64,000 bases of DNA, taken from positions 248,001 to 312,000 of the forward strand of contig OZ038323.1 in NCBI GenBank assembly GCA_964035795.1, given 5' to 3'. Within the stretch, counting starts at the first letter, position 1. The number at the start of each line of letters is the position of its first letter. A model generated the notes under the pieces. That model did not search any database. It was not told where the DNA came from and saw only the letters and a program-made list of their open reading frames with translations. Origin of the DNA: Pterobdella sp. o SKG-2022 (taxonomy: Eukaryota > Annelida > Clitellata > Hirudinida > Piscicolidae). Both the position numbers and the translations under genes were made by a program. Shown here one piece after another: positions 31,190 to 41,229 of the stretch.

Positions 31190-32778
31190 GGAACCGGGAG
31201 AAAACCATGTTGTACGTGGCCATAGGAGTCACTGTAGGCATCATCTTTCTTCTCATTGCTTTCATCTTTTACAAAACCACTGTCAAGGTCAATACTTGCA
31301 GTTAGATTCGATTCAGTTAGTTTGTAATTTGATAAACATACATATACAATTAGATTCATTTGCAAAATTCTCGAAATTTTACATAGGAATTGTAAATAAG
31401 ATTGTTAGTTCTTGTTTGTAGGTGCCAGTACCTGCCCGTGTAGTGAATTTGTCGCAAAGACACAACGTTTCCAAGAATAACAACAGGCAGTGCTGTACGC
31501 AGCATTCTCTACTGAAGTATCCTATTTTTTCGTTTTTATTTTCCTTTAAATTATGAAACTTTTTTTAGAAAACGAGACAAGGTGGAATGCGAGTATTTGT
31601 TGCCGAAGCAAGTGCAGCGTATTTCAAATGTCAATCTGATAGTGCACCAAGACGTTGATGGCTCTATTTCTTATTTGGTTGAGCCTGCCACTCAGCAGAA
31701 CTACAACCCCCAAAACAAAGATTTGTTGGATCGTCTCAAAGCTTCTTATGTAGTGCCCATCAGCCAAGCTTTGATGCTCCAACAAAAACAACTTTTGAAT
31801 TTGCAGCAGCATAATCATCATTATTATCACCATCATCACTCTAATCAAGAAGATTTCTATGACAACCATCCGCTCCCTCTTTGTCACCAATTTCCTCAAT
31901 GTGTTTATGCTGACATTGTACGGCATTTATTACAGCTTCACCAACAACATCTATGCCAACCCTTGTACCTACCACACAACTCTTTCCAAAAAAACAAACA
32001 AGCTATTTACTCCGAAAATACTCTTTTCAGCAACTTAAATTCATCAACACACCAACAAGTTGAAGTGCATCAAAAACCACAGCAACTCTTGATGCACAAA
32101 ACACCTCAAACACCTCACCAGCCTTCCATCGGAAGACCACAGGTGTCTACGAACCATCAAATCATCTACAACAGTTTAAAAAACTGTCAAACATTAGATT
32201 CCACATCTTCTCCCAATATTATGAAGTACCTTCTCAAACCTGCTAATGAAAAGTCTTTTTCCCCATTAATTCCACCACAATCTCTTCCTTTGGCACCCAA
32301 CACAGAAAAGCCATTTCTCAGAGAACTTTACTATAGACATAACATGCCACAAGCAAGTTTTACTCTACACAAACAACCACAAAAGCACCAGTCACAGCCG
32401 ATGAACCAAGGAGGAGAGCTGCAACCTCAAAAAAACATACAGCATTTGAAACAATTCAATTCCACTTTGCCAGCTCTCAGGTCTCACCAGAAAATCTTTG
32501 CGAATAATTGTTATCACAATTCTAATCTATACAATAATGGAAATGAGAGAAAAAAAGAAAGAAAGTATGATATCGGTGCTTTCGAGGTTATTTCAGCCAT
32601 CAACTCGCACATGCCCGCTCCAGGCCTCTTGTCCATTCCTTTAGAACGTTTGTATACTAATAACAATTCAGAATCTGGATATTCAAAGGATGAAACCAAT
32701 AGTAAAGAAGGAAGGTTTTTGACGTTGAATCAATGCAGTGGTTGCGATGCCAACTTTTGTCACACGATGAACATTTAA
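31190..32778 (+). CDS. Single-pass membrane protein, last three exons (TM helix and Gln/His-rich cytoplasmic tail)
   Basis: Three exons fit in phase: 31190-31287 (acceptor GGTCGCAG, donor GTCAAT), 31422-31516 (acceptor TTTGTAG, donor GTATCC) and 31569-32778 (acceptor TTTTTTAG, stop TAA). The introns are 134 and 52 bp. The first exon encodes NREKTM then LYVAIGVTVGIIFLLIAFIF, a clear transmembrane helix followed by YKTTVK. The second gives VPARVVNLSQRHNVSK and a Cys pair. The last gives about 403 residues rich in Gln, His, Asn and Ser, with HNHHYYHHHH near 31810 and a less repetitive C-terminus (PAPGLLSIPLERLY). Helix position and polar tail suggest the cytoplasmic end of a receptor or adhesion protein. 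The extracellular exons were not found and the family is unknown. Codon quality and phase make this a real gene. Confidence 0.75.
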
Positions 32779-32845
32779 GATGAACTTTCAAATGATAGAG
32801 TTCACGTCATCTTATATATTATTTCTCATTATGTTTTGTGTCAGT

Positions 32846-32851
32846 ATTAAA
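32846..32851 (+). promoter_or_regulatory. Polyadenylation signal ATTAAA
   Basis: ATTAAA lies 68 bp after the stop codon of the membrane-protein gene, followed by a T-rich stretch (TTTTCTACAT). It is the first canonical-type signal downstream. Confidence 0.55.
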
Positions 32852-33114
32852 TGAATAAGCACAATGTTTTCTACATATCCAATCTTGTCTTCTAACTCGT
32901 TTTTAGAAAGAATTTTGAGAGTAAATTGCCATATTATACTGCACGTTTCCGTTATTTAAACATTCGAAATATAAAAACTTGAGATGTCCATTTGAAACAA
33001 GTTATCAAAAGTTTCAAAGCCTCTCACTCACATATGCAAACCAAGTAGTGACTCACAACTGCAGACTAAGCAGTGACTCAAGTATTTAAAAGTGATTTTA
33101 TAAGTAATAGGTTT

Positions 33115-33460
33115 AAACTTTAAAAACATCAGTTGAGGATTCATACATTTATTTAAAATAAAAGCTATAATTTTCGATAAGTATAGACTTATCATAAAAC
33201 GTTAGCATCAATTGACTATTGTTCATCATTACAACCTATGATATATATATAATTATGAATACATTAAAATTTTTTTGTACTTAATTTATAGTGAATACTT
33301 ATAGTTGATATTTCTTACATATTTATTACATAATACTCTAAATTATCTTTTAACTCATCACTTTATAATCCCATAAACAATAGTCACTTCATGCTAATGT
33401 TTATGATTAGTAAGGACAACAAACACAGTGTTTATTAAACGACACTTTATATCGCTCATG
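33115..33460. mobile_element. Foldback element, left arm (split by LINE C)
   Basis: Begins directly after AGTAATAGGTTT (33103-33114), which recurs at 36779-36790 after the right arm. The arm reads AAACTTTAAAAACATCAG, CATACATTTATTTAAAA, then the shared module GCTATAATTTTCGATAAGT and TCATAAAACGTTAGC. It is the inverted partner of 36618-36778. A further matched word (AGTAAGGACAACAAA at about 33410) pairs with TTTGTTGTCCTTACT at 36622. Confidence 0.65.
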
Positions 33461-33735
33461 TTTATGCTGCGCATATCGTGTTGATAACTTGTGTGGAGTT
33501 TTTTTGAAAGTTGTCGAAATTTTTTCAAAGATTTTAGTTTTTCTGTTTTTATTAGTTACAGTTTCATACTACAAATATTTATGAAAGTTCCAGCATCACA
33601 ATAATGGCAATAAAATTTAAGTACAGTGCTTTTGAACTCGCGATTTGAGATGCTCATATTCCTGTAATAAAAAAGTCAGTTAAAGACCAACTTTTCAGAA
33701 ATAAAATTCGGAGACCTGGTTCAAACAAACATAGC

Positions 33736-35027
33736 ATGATCAAGCCAATCAAGTTTGGAGTGCTCAACACCAGATCAGCAGTACATAAAGTTGCTTTGAT
33801 TCACAGAACTATCAATGATAGATGTCTTGACATGTTTGCACTCACTGAAAAATGGATGAAATCAGATGCACCAGAAGCAATCAAAGCAGACATAGCACCT
33901 CAAGGATTTTCTGTCATTCATCAACATAAAGGTAGCTATGAAGATAAAAGAGGTGGAGAGATTGCTTTTATATATAAAAATAATTAAAAGTGCATCAAGG
34001 TTAAGTTCTATTCAGCATCTTCAATAGAATACTTGATTATAAAGATATCCAACACCATAAAACCACTCTACATTATAATAATATACAGACCACCAGTTTC
34101 ATTAAACATTTTTATTGAAGATTTCAGCCAAATTATTGACATCCAGATGAAAGAATATACCAACATTATCATCTGTGGTGGTTTTAATGCATCTGATTCT
34201 TTTCACAAGCTAAGCATTGATGAAAGGCTGTCACAAAAACTTGAAAAACATTCTTTGATCCAACACATTAAAAGGGTCATATACTTGACCTTCTCATTTC
34301 AAAAAAACACCAAAATATAGTGCAAACAATATCTGTTACACCAACCTATTTTTCTGACCATCATCTCATCACTTCATCTCTTTCTTTTCCTAAACTCAAA
34401 CCTATACAAATAACCATAAATTACAGAAATATAAATAAAATACACTGGGAACTATATAATAATGACCTCTACAAATTTTCTCTTTTCAATAACAGTACCA
34501 TCTCTAGTGAAGAGTATGCCATTCTTCTCAACAACACAATAGTCACCCTAATTGACAATCTTGCTTCCATCCGTACAAAAACAATCAGGCAGTCACCCTT
34601 TCAACGACATCAACTGTCACAAAAAGCAATAAAAGCCAGGCGTTTTAGGAGGAAGATGGAAAAAATATATTTTAAGACCTTGCACATTGATGACAAATCT
34701 GCCTATGATGAGGCTGAAAACAAAGCAAGATCTTTGATTATGCGGGCCAGGGTTGAGTCCATCAAAGATGAGTTAGAAAACTCTAAAAACCTACAAATAT
34801 TATGGAAAAAACTGAATAGCCTCCTCCATCGCCAAAAACGCCAGCACAGTAATGATGACGACTGCGCTGCTATCGTACAATCTTTCAACTCTTTCTTTCT
34901 CGAGAAAGTTAAAATAGCTCATAATAACATAGAATCTCGTTTAAATAATTATAAATTAAGAACAAGTGTAAATAATTTATTCAGATCAAACTCAAATTTT
35001 ATAATAAGTTGCTTTGATGCAATCTGA
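33736..35027 (+). pseudogene. LINE C endonuclease and linker
   Basis: 33736-33987 reads KFGVLNTRSAVHKVALIHRT, FALTEKWMKSDAPE (the expected ETW catalytic Glu has become Lys) and GGEIAFIYKNN. 34033-34320 reads IYRPPVSLNIFIEDFSQIID and IICGGFN (GDFN altered to GGFN). The 235-codon frame 34320-35027 carries FSDHHLITSSL, the endonuclease terminal SDHH, then NYRNINKIHW and the R/K-rich linker AIKARRFRRKMEKIYFKTL. Two catalytic residues are lost. Confidence 0.8.
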
Positions 35028-36505
35028 TGTCGAGAAAATTATGAAAAATTCATGCAAAAGAACCTCTCCATTTGACCCCTTTTCACACCAAGTTTTCAAC
35101 CATTGTACCAAACCACTTTCTACAGCAATATCCAAACTAATAAACATGTCTTTTCAAGAAGGACATTTTCCGAGCATCTACAAAACGGCCCAAATCACCC
35201 CACTTCTCAAAAAACCCAACCTTGACCCCACTGTTCCAGCGCATTTCAGACCAATATCAAACTTATCTATATTTACTAAAGTAGTCGAAAAAGCTATTCT
35301 AATACAACTTAAATCCCACATCACTAACAATCAATTTTCCAAGCTTCCAATCTACTTATCGCTCTAATCATTCAACCGAGACCGCACTTCTTCACGTTCT
35401 CGATGAAGTTTACGTAGGCTGCAACAATAAAAAACCTTCTATCCTGACATCATTTGACTTAGCTGCAGCATTTGACATCATCAATCGCAGAATTTTACTT
35501 GTGCACCTTAGTCGTGAGTTTGGGATAGAAAGTCTAGTACTCAAATGGTTAGGGTCATATCTCACTGAAAGAAAGCAGTTTGTAAAACTTGGCACTCATA
35601 GTTCTTCTATGGTTACCATTGAACAAGGGGTTCCACAAGGATCCGTTTTTGGAGAACTCTTCTTCACTACTTACATATCCTCCATTTCCACCATTTTCAA
35701 TAATTTCAACTTAACACATCACCAATATGCAGATGACATACAAATCCTAATCAAAATAAACCCCCATAACCTTTCAAACTCCATTTCCACTCTCACTGAC
35801 TGCTTCAAAATGGCTGAAAGATGGTTTTTACTGAACAAACTTCAACTCAATACCTCAAAAACTGAAGTCATAAAAATTGGCACTCTACAACAACTGTATA
35901 AATTTTCATCTTTTTCATCTATCAATTTTAGTTCCACTTCAATCGACCTCATTAAAAAATTAAAAGTCTTCGGAATCACTATTGATGAGAAATTATCATT
36001 TGACTACCATATTACAACTGTCATTCGTTTATGTAATCATCATCTTCGAGCTTTATATCACATACGTCAATTCTTCACCAGTGATATGGTTTCAACACTG
36101 GCTCGTTGTTTGGTTCTCAGCAGACTTGATTATTGTAATTATCTTCTATACAACGTTACTAAACATCAACAAGAACGACTCCAGCAAATAATGAACAAAG
36201 CTGTCAGAATATCATTGAACATAAGCACCCCTCATCACTACCTTCATCACTCATCTAATAACTACCTCTCCCAACTTCAATGGCTTCCAGTTTACAACAG
36301 AATAATTTTTAAAATAGCATTGATAACTTATAAAACTATCCAACCTCATCCAGAAAGACCCAACCCGAGGTTGCTTCGATCGTCATCTGCCACACTTCTC
36401 ATAAAAAATAGTACCACTAATATAATATCCAAACGAGGTTTCAGACATGCGTCTCTTGCCGTCTGCAACTTTCTACCACCCTACATTAGAAACTCACCAT
36501 CATGA
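35014..36505 (+). pseudogene. LINE C reverse transcriptase
   Basis: 35014-35367 gives TSPFDPFSHQVFNHCTKPLS and RPISNLSIFTKVVEKAILIQ. After a one-base shift come RSNHSTETALLHVLDEVY and FDLAAAFDIINRRILL. The 334-codon frame 35501-36505 reads GSYLTERKQFVKLGTHS, GVPQGSVFGELFF, HHQYADDIQILIKINP (intact YADD), ERWFLLNKLQLNTSKTEVIK and the C-terminal QWLPVYNRIIFKIALITYKT. The order and spacing match CR1/L2-type enzymes. The catalytic Asp residues are kept, so only frameshifts disable it. Confidence 0.85.
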
Positions 36506-36617
36506 ACCACTTTTAAGTTTCATCTCAAAACATATCTCTAGACTATCTTTCAACAATATTTGACACGGGGGCCTCTCAGTTGCTTTCCTTGGCGCTATAT
36601 AAACAGTTATTTTTATT

Positions 36618-36778
36618 ATTTGTTGTCCTTACTTTGAGGTTCAGGCTATTGTACTTCATTTTATGATTAGGTTATACAAATCGAAAATTATAGCTTTTTT
36701 TAAATAAATGTATGAATCGTCTATTAATGTCTTTAAAGTTTAATTGTTTTAAAAAACATACATAAGATGTATCTGAAA
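36618..36778. mobile_element. Foldback element, right arm
   Basis: The reverse complement of the left arm: AATCGAAAATTATAGC, AAATAAATGTATGAAT and TCTTTAAAGTTTAA, followed by about 40 bp ending before AGTAATAGGTTT (36779-36790). Its outer part (ACATACATAAGATGTATCTG) matches, inverted, the start of the solo element at 46384. Confidence 0.65.
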
Positions 36779-37960
36779 AGTAATAGGTTTGTTATCTAAT
36801 AAAAAATTTAGATTGTTTATATTGAAATTAGTATTAATATTTTTGAAAACAGTATAATAAGTTTTGTATTGGCTATAAGGTAATTATTTTTGAACCAATT
36901 ATTAATACTATTTAATTCATTATTTATCTGTTCATAATTATCATTAGTAATAGGAAAAGAAATAAGAGTATCATCTGCATAAATGAGTGTACCATATTTA
37001 TTATTATTGATAGAAAAATCGTTAATAAATAAGATAAATAGTAAAGGACCTAATATTGAGCTTCAGGAACTCCCCTAGATTTAATCAAAGGTTTGGATTA
37101 TACCCCATTTAAATCAACCACTTGATTTCTGTTTTTCATATAAGATTCTATCCACTTAATCGATAAAAATGAAAAATTAAGTCTATGAAGTTTTTCAAAT
37201 AATAAATCAAAAGCCTTAGACAAATCAAAAAAAATACTGATATAAAAATTTTTTAATTCCAAGTTTTTAAAATATCATATTTAGACATATCTAAGCATAA
37301 GTTTGTTGATTTATTTTTAAGAAATCCATATTGGTTGTTGTTAATTAGTTTATTATTGTCTAAAAATTATAAATTTAGTTATGGGCAAGTTTTTCTATAA
37401 TTTTTGAAAATATAGGAATTATTGTAATTGGTCTATAATTGTTTAAGTCTTGTTTATTACTTTTATTTTTAAAATAGGTATAATTTTACTATTTTTTAAA
37501 ATTCCCGGTAATACACCTTCTTTAAAGGACATATTAATTGAATTGACAAAATATTGAGTATTATATAATATAATAGTTTGGAAACAAGCATAGTTCAATC
37601 CATAAATTAGAATGTGATTTATTTATTTACTTTAACCTAAAGAGAATATCATTAATTTCTACATTATTAAAATTGAAATAGTTATCAAGATTATCTAGAA
37701 TTGGTATGTTGGATGGGATAAACTTAGGATTATTATTATCAATTATATTGAGATCTAGGCTAGAAAATTTTTTATTGAAAATATCCGCTAGTTTGTATTT
37801 ATAAGTAATCTTTATTCCGTTTATTTGTGTTATATTATATTGATTGTTTTCTACATTACTATTAATAGTTAGATTATTTAGAAACTGCAAATTATTTTAA
37901 CACTTAAGGTAATTTTATTAAGTACAAAGCTTTTCGTTAACAAAGTAACATTATCAAGCA
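36770..37960 (-). pseudogene. AT-rich LINE (family I) reverse transcriptase
   Basis: Element order is right to left. 37890-37627 is an 87-codon frame with YKLADIFNKKFSSLDL and NVEINDILFRLK. Then, across frame changes, come ISIFFDLSKAFDLLFEKLHR (about 37240), MKNRNQVVDLNGV (37130), SILGPLLFILFINDFS (37050) and TLIYADDTLISFPI (36980), with NSINNWFKNNYLIANT after it. Block order and the YADD box identify a CR1/Jockey-like reverse transcriptase with extreme A+T codon bias. Multiple frameshifts are present. Confidence 0.75.
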
Positions 37961-38051
37961 CGTTAAAATTTAAAAACACCGTTGTTTATATTCTGACCAA
38001 AGATAAAATTAAATTAGAATGAAAAAAAATAAATAAATAATTAAGACAATT

Positions 38052-38407
38052 TTAAACAAAAAATTTATTCGGAATAATTATGTAATTCCATTTTTAAATA
38101 AAAAAGTTTTTTAATGTCTCTAATGTTGCAAGAAAACGAGACCAAGAGAAATGTAACTATCAGACGGGCTGAGCACAAGGCAACAAATGGTAGATCAGAA
38201 CCTGCCAAACACATTTCCAGAAATCCCTCTCATGAATTCGAATGGAAAGTACTGAGCAGAGCCCCAGGTGATTGGAGGAAAAGAAGAATTTTTGAAGCTT
38301 TTTTCATGAAAATGTTGAATCTATCAATCAACGACCGTAGAGACATTATAAACCTTTTGGTATTTAGAAATGGAACTACGTAATTGTTCCGAATAAAGTT
38401 TTGTTTA
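38052..38407 (+). mobile_element. Inverted-repeat mini-element carrying a GIY-YIG nuclease fragment
   Basis: A left arm at 38052-38125 (TTAAACAAA, TTTATTCGGAATAATTATG, AATGTCTCTA) is repeated in inverse orientation at 38337-38407 (TAGAGACATTATAAACC, CGTAATTGTTCCGAATAAAG, TTTGTTTA). The arms are about 70 bp and roughly 85 percent alike by eye. The right arm is the natural coding end and 3' tail of the enclosed frame, so the left arm is an inverted copy of that end. It lies within LINE I sequence. Confidence 0.65.
38114..38383 (+). pseudogene. GIY-YIG endonuclease C-terminal half
   Basis: An 89-codon frame. It reads TKRNVTIRRAEHKATNGRSE, PAKHISRNPSHEFEWKVLSR and RRIFEAFFMKMLNLSIN, ending DIINLLVFRNGTT. 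The R..EH helix, the H.F.W..VL strand and the EAFF.K Glu-containing helix are the second half of GIY-YIG nucleases attached to retroelement proteins such as Penelope-like elements. The GIY and YIG boxes themselves are missing. It is not from the same family as the nuclease at 47265. Confidence 0.6.
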
Positions 38408-38614
38408 GAACTGTCATTTTTTTAAAATTTAGATTATTTATTTTTTTAATTTTTATTTTATTTTATCTTTTTAAGAATAGTTTTTGTATAATCTAGATTA
38501 ATTTTTCTAAAAGGTAATATTCCTAGAGTCCATCCTGTATTATAATTTACTATAGGATTATTCATGTTATTTGTGAGTCTATTTTTAAAAAGAGGTAATA
38601 CTGTTTTTATAAAT
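38408..38614 (-). pseudogene. LINE I linker segment, left of the LINE F insertion
   Basis: From 38614 leftward one frame reads FIKTVLPLFKNRLTNNMNNP then IVNYNTGWTLGILPFRKINL, the conserved segment between endonuclease and reverse transcriptase. It continues directly from 40394-40500 if the LINE F insertion and one duplicated TTTTATAAAT are removed. Confidence 0.65.
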
Positions 38615-38637
38615 AGTAGTAGTAGTGCTTCCGATTT

Positions 38638-40122
38638 TCATTTCGGTGACATGACGTAATTTTTTCTCCATATTTGTCTATCAGCCATAGCAGTACGTAG
38701 TTCGTTAGAAGTCAGCCCTGTGTCTTCATGAAGTACGTCTTTCAGTTTTATATTTGGACGGCCTTTTCTACGACACTCTTCAGGCGTCCAAAACAACAGA
38801 GCTTTTGCGGGCTCGTTGTGCCGAGCTACATGTCCAGCAAGCGCTAACCGTCTTCTTTTGACTATGGTAGACAACTTTGGAATTTGACTGTATAGCTGGG
38901 CGTTTGATAGGCGGTCTCTCCAAGAGATATTTTTGACTCTTCGGAGCATGCGAGTGTACGTGTCATCAACTTTCTTCACTGCAGCGCTGTTCATTACCCA
39001 GAATTCACACCCATTTAGCAGTATGGACTCAACAGTAGATTTAAAAATCCTAACTTTTGTTTCTGTAGTAATGCGAGACTTCCAGATTTTTTCTAGAGAG
39101 TTGAGAGCGTTCCATGATTTTCCGATTCGGGTGTTGATCTCTCGAGAAGAGTTGGTGTAACCTCCTAAGTAAAGAAAGTCATCAACCTTTTCAATTTTGT
39201 CACCATTCAGAGCATGAATATGACTCTCTACAGAGGGATTGAAATGCATGGCTTTAGTCTCGCTTGCATTGAGGAAAAGACCTATTTTTTGAGTTGCGGT
39301 CTCGATTTTGTGGAGAAAAGACTCAGCTTTGTTGATCGTATCTTCTATTAGAGCGATATCGTCTGCAAATGCAAGCTCGGCGAGTTTCTCGGGAGGGACT
39401 CTACGACCTCCTTTTCTCTTAAGAGTCAATCCATTTGGAGAAACAATTGAGGTGTTGAGAGTATAATCTAAACAAATGATGAAAAGAAACTGGGCGAGTG
39501 GGTCCCCTTGTAAGTCCTGGAAGATGTCAGTATTGCCTTCAGGGGTTACCACAAGAGCGAAGGTGTTTTCATACATCACTCGTATTGCATTAACGATTTC
39601 AGAAGGAATTACATATACAACAAGGATTTTGAGCATTTTGGACCGATCTATCGAGTCAAATGCTTTTTTGAAATCGATGGAAGTTACCACAGCTTCTTTC
39701 TTGTAGTTACGAAATTCTTCTATGATTCTTCTGAGGGCGAGTAGATGAGACGAGGTGGATCTTACCGGACGAAAGCCGTTTTGGCTAGGGCGAAGGAGCC
39801 TGTCGATGATAGGGCGTATTCTGTTTAGTATAAGCCGGTTGTAGATTTTAGAGGCTATTTGGCTAAGAATTATACCCCGGTAGTTGGTACAACGAGTTAA
39901 ATCTCCTTTCTTGGGCACAGGAACAATACCAGATATACCCCATTCATTGGTACGCACACCGTTAAAGGTTTCGTTGCAAAACCTTCTCAGATATTTTTGG
40001 GTTTTCTCGAGCTTCCAAGCTTCTAGTGTAAGACCATCCAGGCTAGGCGCTTTATTAGGTTTCATTGCCTTGAGTGAATCTGTGATCTCCTTTTGGCTAA
40101 ATTCGGTGGACAGGCCTGACAC
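38638..40122 (-). CDS. LINE F reverse transcriptase, 494-codon open frame
   Basis: The longest intact retrotransposon frame in the window. Blocks in order: EFSQKEITDSLKAMKPNKAP (residues 6-25), NYRGIILSQIASKIYNRLIL, SQNGFRPVRSTSSHLLALRR, TSIDFKKAFDSIDRSKMLKI (first catalytic Asp, about 150), FQDLQGDPLAQFLF, ELAFADDIALIEDTINKAES (FADD box, about 255), then thumb LYLGGYTNSSREINTRIGKS. The C-terminus has TRMLRRVKNISWRDRLSNAQ, KRRRLALAGHVARHNEPAKA and a GRP motif. Both catalytic regions are present. The usual GVLQGD has become LQGDPLAQ, and no endonuclease is encoded, so the copy is truncated. The first codons come from the junction with the inverted leader, so the start is artificial. Clade not assigned. 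Confidence 0.85.
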   Translation of the reverse strand: MSGLSTEFSQKEITDSLKAMKPNKAPSLDGLTLEAWKLEKTQKYLRRFCNETFNGVRTNEWGISGIVPVPKKGDLTRCTNYRGIILSQIASKIYNRLILNRIRPIIDRLLRPSQNGFRPVRSTSSHLLALRRIIEEFRNYKKEAVVTSIDFKKAFDSIDRSKMLKILVVYVIPSEIVNAIRVMYENTFALVVTPEGNTDIFQDLQGDPLAQFLFIICLDYTLNTSIVSPNGLTLKRKGGRRVPPEKLAELAFADDIALIEDTINKAESFLHKIETATQKIGLFLNASETKAMHFNPSVESHIHALNGDKIEKVDDFLYLGGYTNSSREINTRIGKSWNALNSLEKIWKSRITTETKVRIFKSTVESILLNGCEFWVMNSAAVKKVDDTYTRMLRRVKNISWRDRLSNAQLYSQIPKLSTIVKRRRLALAGHVARHNEPAKALLFWTPEECRRKGRPNIKLKDVLHEDTGLTSNELRTAMADRQIWRKNYVMSPK

Positions 40123-40383
40123 CAGCGGTGAAAGTCCGCGACTCGGCTAGCATAGGGCAATGGTGAAGACTGATCTATTCGGGAGGCAGGAATGGTTTCT
40201 GCTTCAGGTGGTGGTCATCAACACACCGATGTTCCAGCTCCTGTCGCTCGTTTGCCTAGCAGATGAACCAACTCATGGTCAATGGTAGTGGAACACCAGT
40301 CATCTCAAGCATGACACTGCGCCTGTGAGAGCCGTAGCGAAGCATCACAGTAATACAATACAATAATAGAAACCATGGCCAAA
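40108..40383 (+). repeat. Inverted leader segment (LINE G type) at the 5' side of LINE F
   Basis: Shares TGAAAGTCCGCGACTCGGCT, CAACACACCGATGTTCCAG, TCGTTTGCCTAGCAGATGAA and GAGAGCCGTAGCGAAGCATC with 15365-15580 at high identity, same strand. It abuts the reverse transcriptase coding start head to head and ends at the right target duplication. Confidence 0.8.
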
Positions 40384-40393
40384 TTTTATAAAT

Positions 40394-41220
40394 GTATGAA
40401 AATTATCATTAAGATTATCATAATATATACTAACTAAATCACTATTTTTTATATTATTTATAAACAATTTTAAGTTATCTAAGTTATATAAAGAAGTTCC
40501 GAGAGACGAAGCATGGCTTTAAGATTAGCCAATCAGCTATCAACCAATCATATGCTTTGTTAGGATTTTGTTAGAATTTAGTATTTATTTTTAGAATTAA
40601 AATTATGCACAATTAATATTTTTTAAATTAAAATTTATTTAAAAAACCTCAAATGTGGATTTTCAACGCTGATAAGTCAATCCAAATGAATGCAAATCAA
40701 TTTTCATGTATCATAATGTTTATATATTCATGGATTATACAAACAGCTTTGTTAGTTGATAAGTGTTAGTTTTTTTCATAAAATTTCTAAAAATGATTAT
40801 TTCAGTACTTTTCAGAAATTTTTTATGAAATTCTGATTGGTTCAGGAACTATAGGCTCGATCTTAAACACTCCTGCCTAATCGCGAAGTGCCTGTATGAT
40901 AATATTCTATTAAATGGAAAAATATTTTTCAATGGTTTATTAAATGATTGTAACTGAGTGAGGGATAATAATACAGATTAATGATGATATCGTCATAAAT
41001 TATATAAGAGTTAATAATTTCGTTTTTATTTGTGTTGGTAAAAAAATTGTCGAGTAAGGTTTTAGTCTAGTCACTTTATTTATGTATGGTATAAGATTCT
41101 AAGATAGTAAAAAATTATTAAAATCAATTCATATTTGGTCACTATTCAACATATTAATATAACATATTAATATATAAAATCACCAGTAATAATAATTCTT
41201 TTATAAGACGTAATATTTGT
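40394..41220 (-). pseudogene. AT-rich LINE (family I) endonuclease end and linker
   Basis: From 41220 leftward the frames read KRIIITGDF (GDFN-type motif), TKYELILIIF, then LLDNFFTNTNKNEIINSYII with YDDI, the endonuclease C-terminus (IDNIFTN then DISDH-type, with His lost). At 40500-40394 the linker LYNLDNLKLFINNIKNSDLV, SIYYDNLNDNFHTFI leads straight into 38614. Between 40920 and 40510 no coding is recognised, which may be another insertion. Confidence 0.6.
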
Positions 41221-41229
41221 ATAAAGTAT

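Larger units (their letters stand above)
33600..36617 (+). mobile_element. CR1/L2-like LINE (family C), near full length
   Basis: Coding order: a short N-terminal region (KKSVKDQLFRNKIRRPGSNK, 33670), APE endonuclease, a linker, reverse transcriptase and the C-terminal domain. The 3' end is GGCGCTATATAAACAGTTAT plus a T-rich tail at about 36587-36617. GCGCTATATAA followed by an ATT-rich tail is the characteristic 3' terminus of L2/CR1-type elements and is also present at 52905. About four frame changes separate the pieces, so it is not active, but it is less decayed than most copies here. It lies entirely inside a foldback element. Confidence 0.85.
38615..40383 (-). mobile_element. LINE family F insertion with inverted 5' segment and 10-bp target-site duplication
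   Basis: TTTTATAAAT stands at both borders (38605-38614 and 40384-40393). The 3' end (leftmost) has a short TAC repeat tail. From 40107 to 38638 lies the reverse transcriptase ORF on the minus strand. From 40108 to 40383 lies a leader segment in plus orientation that matches the LINE G leader at 15365-15605. The two parts moved in together, because a single target duplication encloses both. Confidence 0.75.

Noticed and set aside
33115..36778. DNA transposon encoding the LINE proteins as cargo
   Set aside because: The LINE has its own typical 3' terminus inside the arms, so nested insertion is simpler; kept only as a possibility in the findings.
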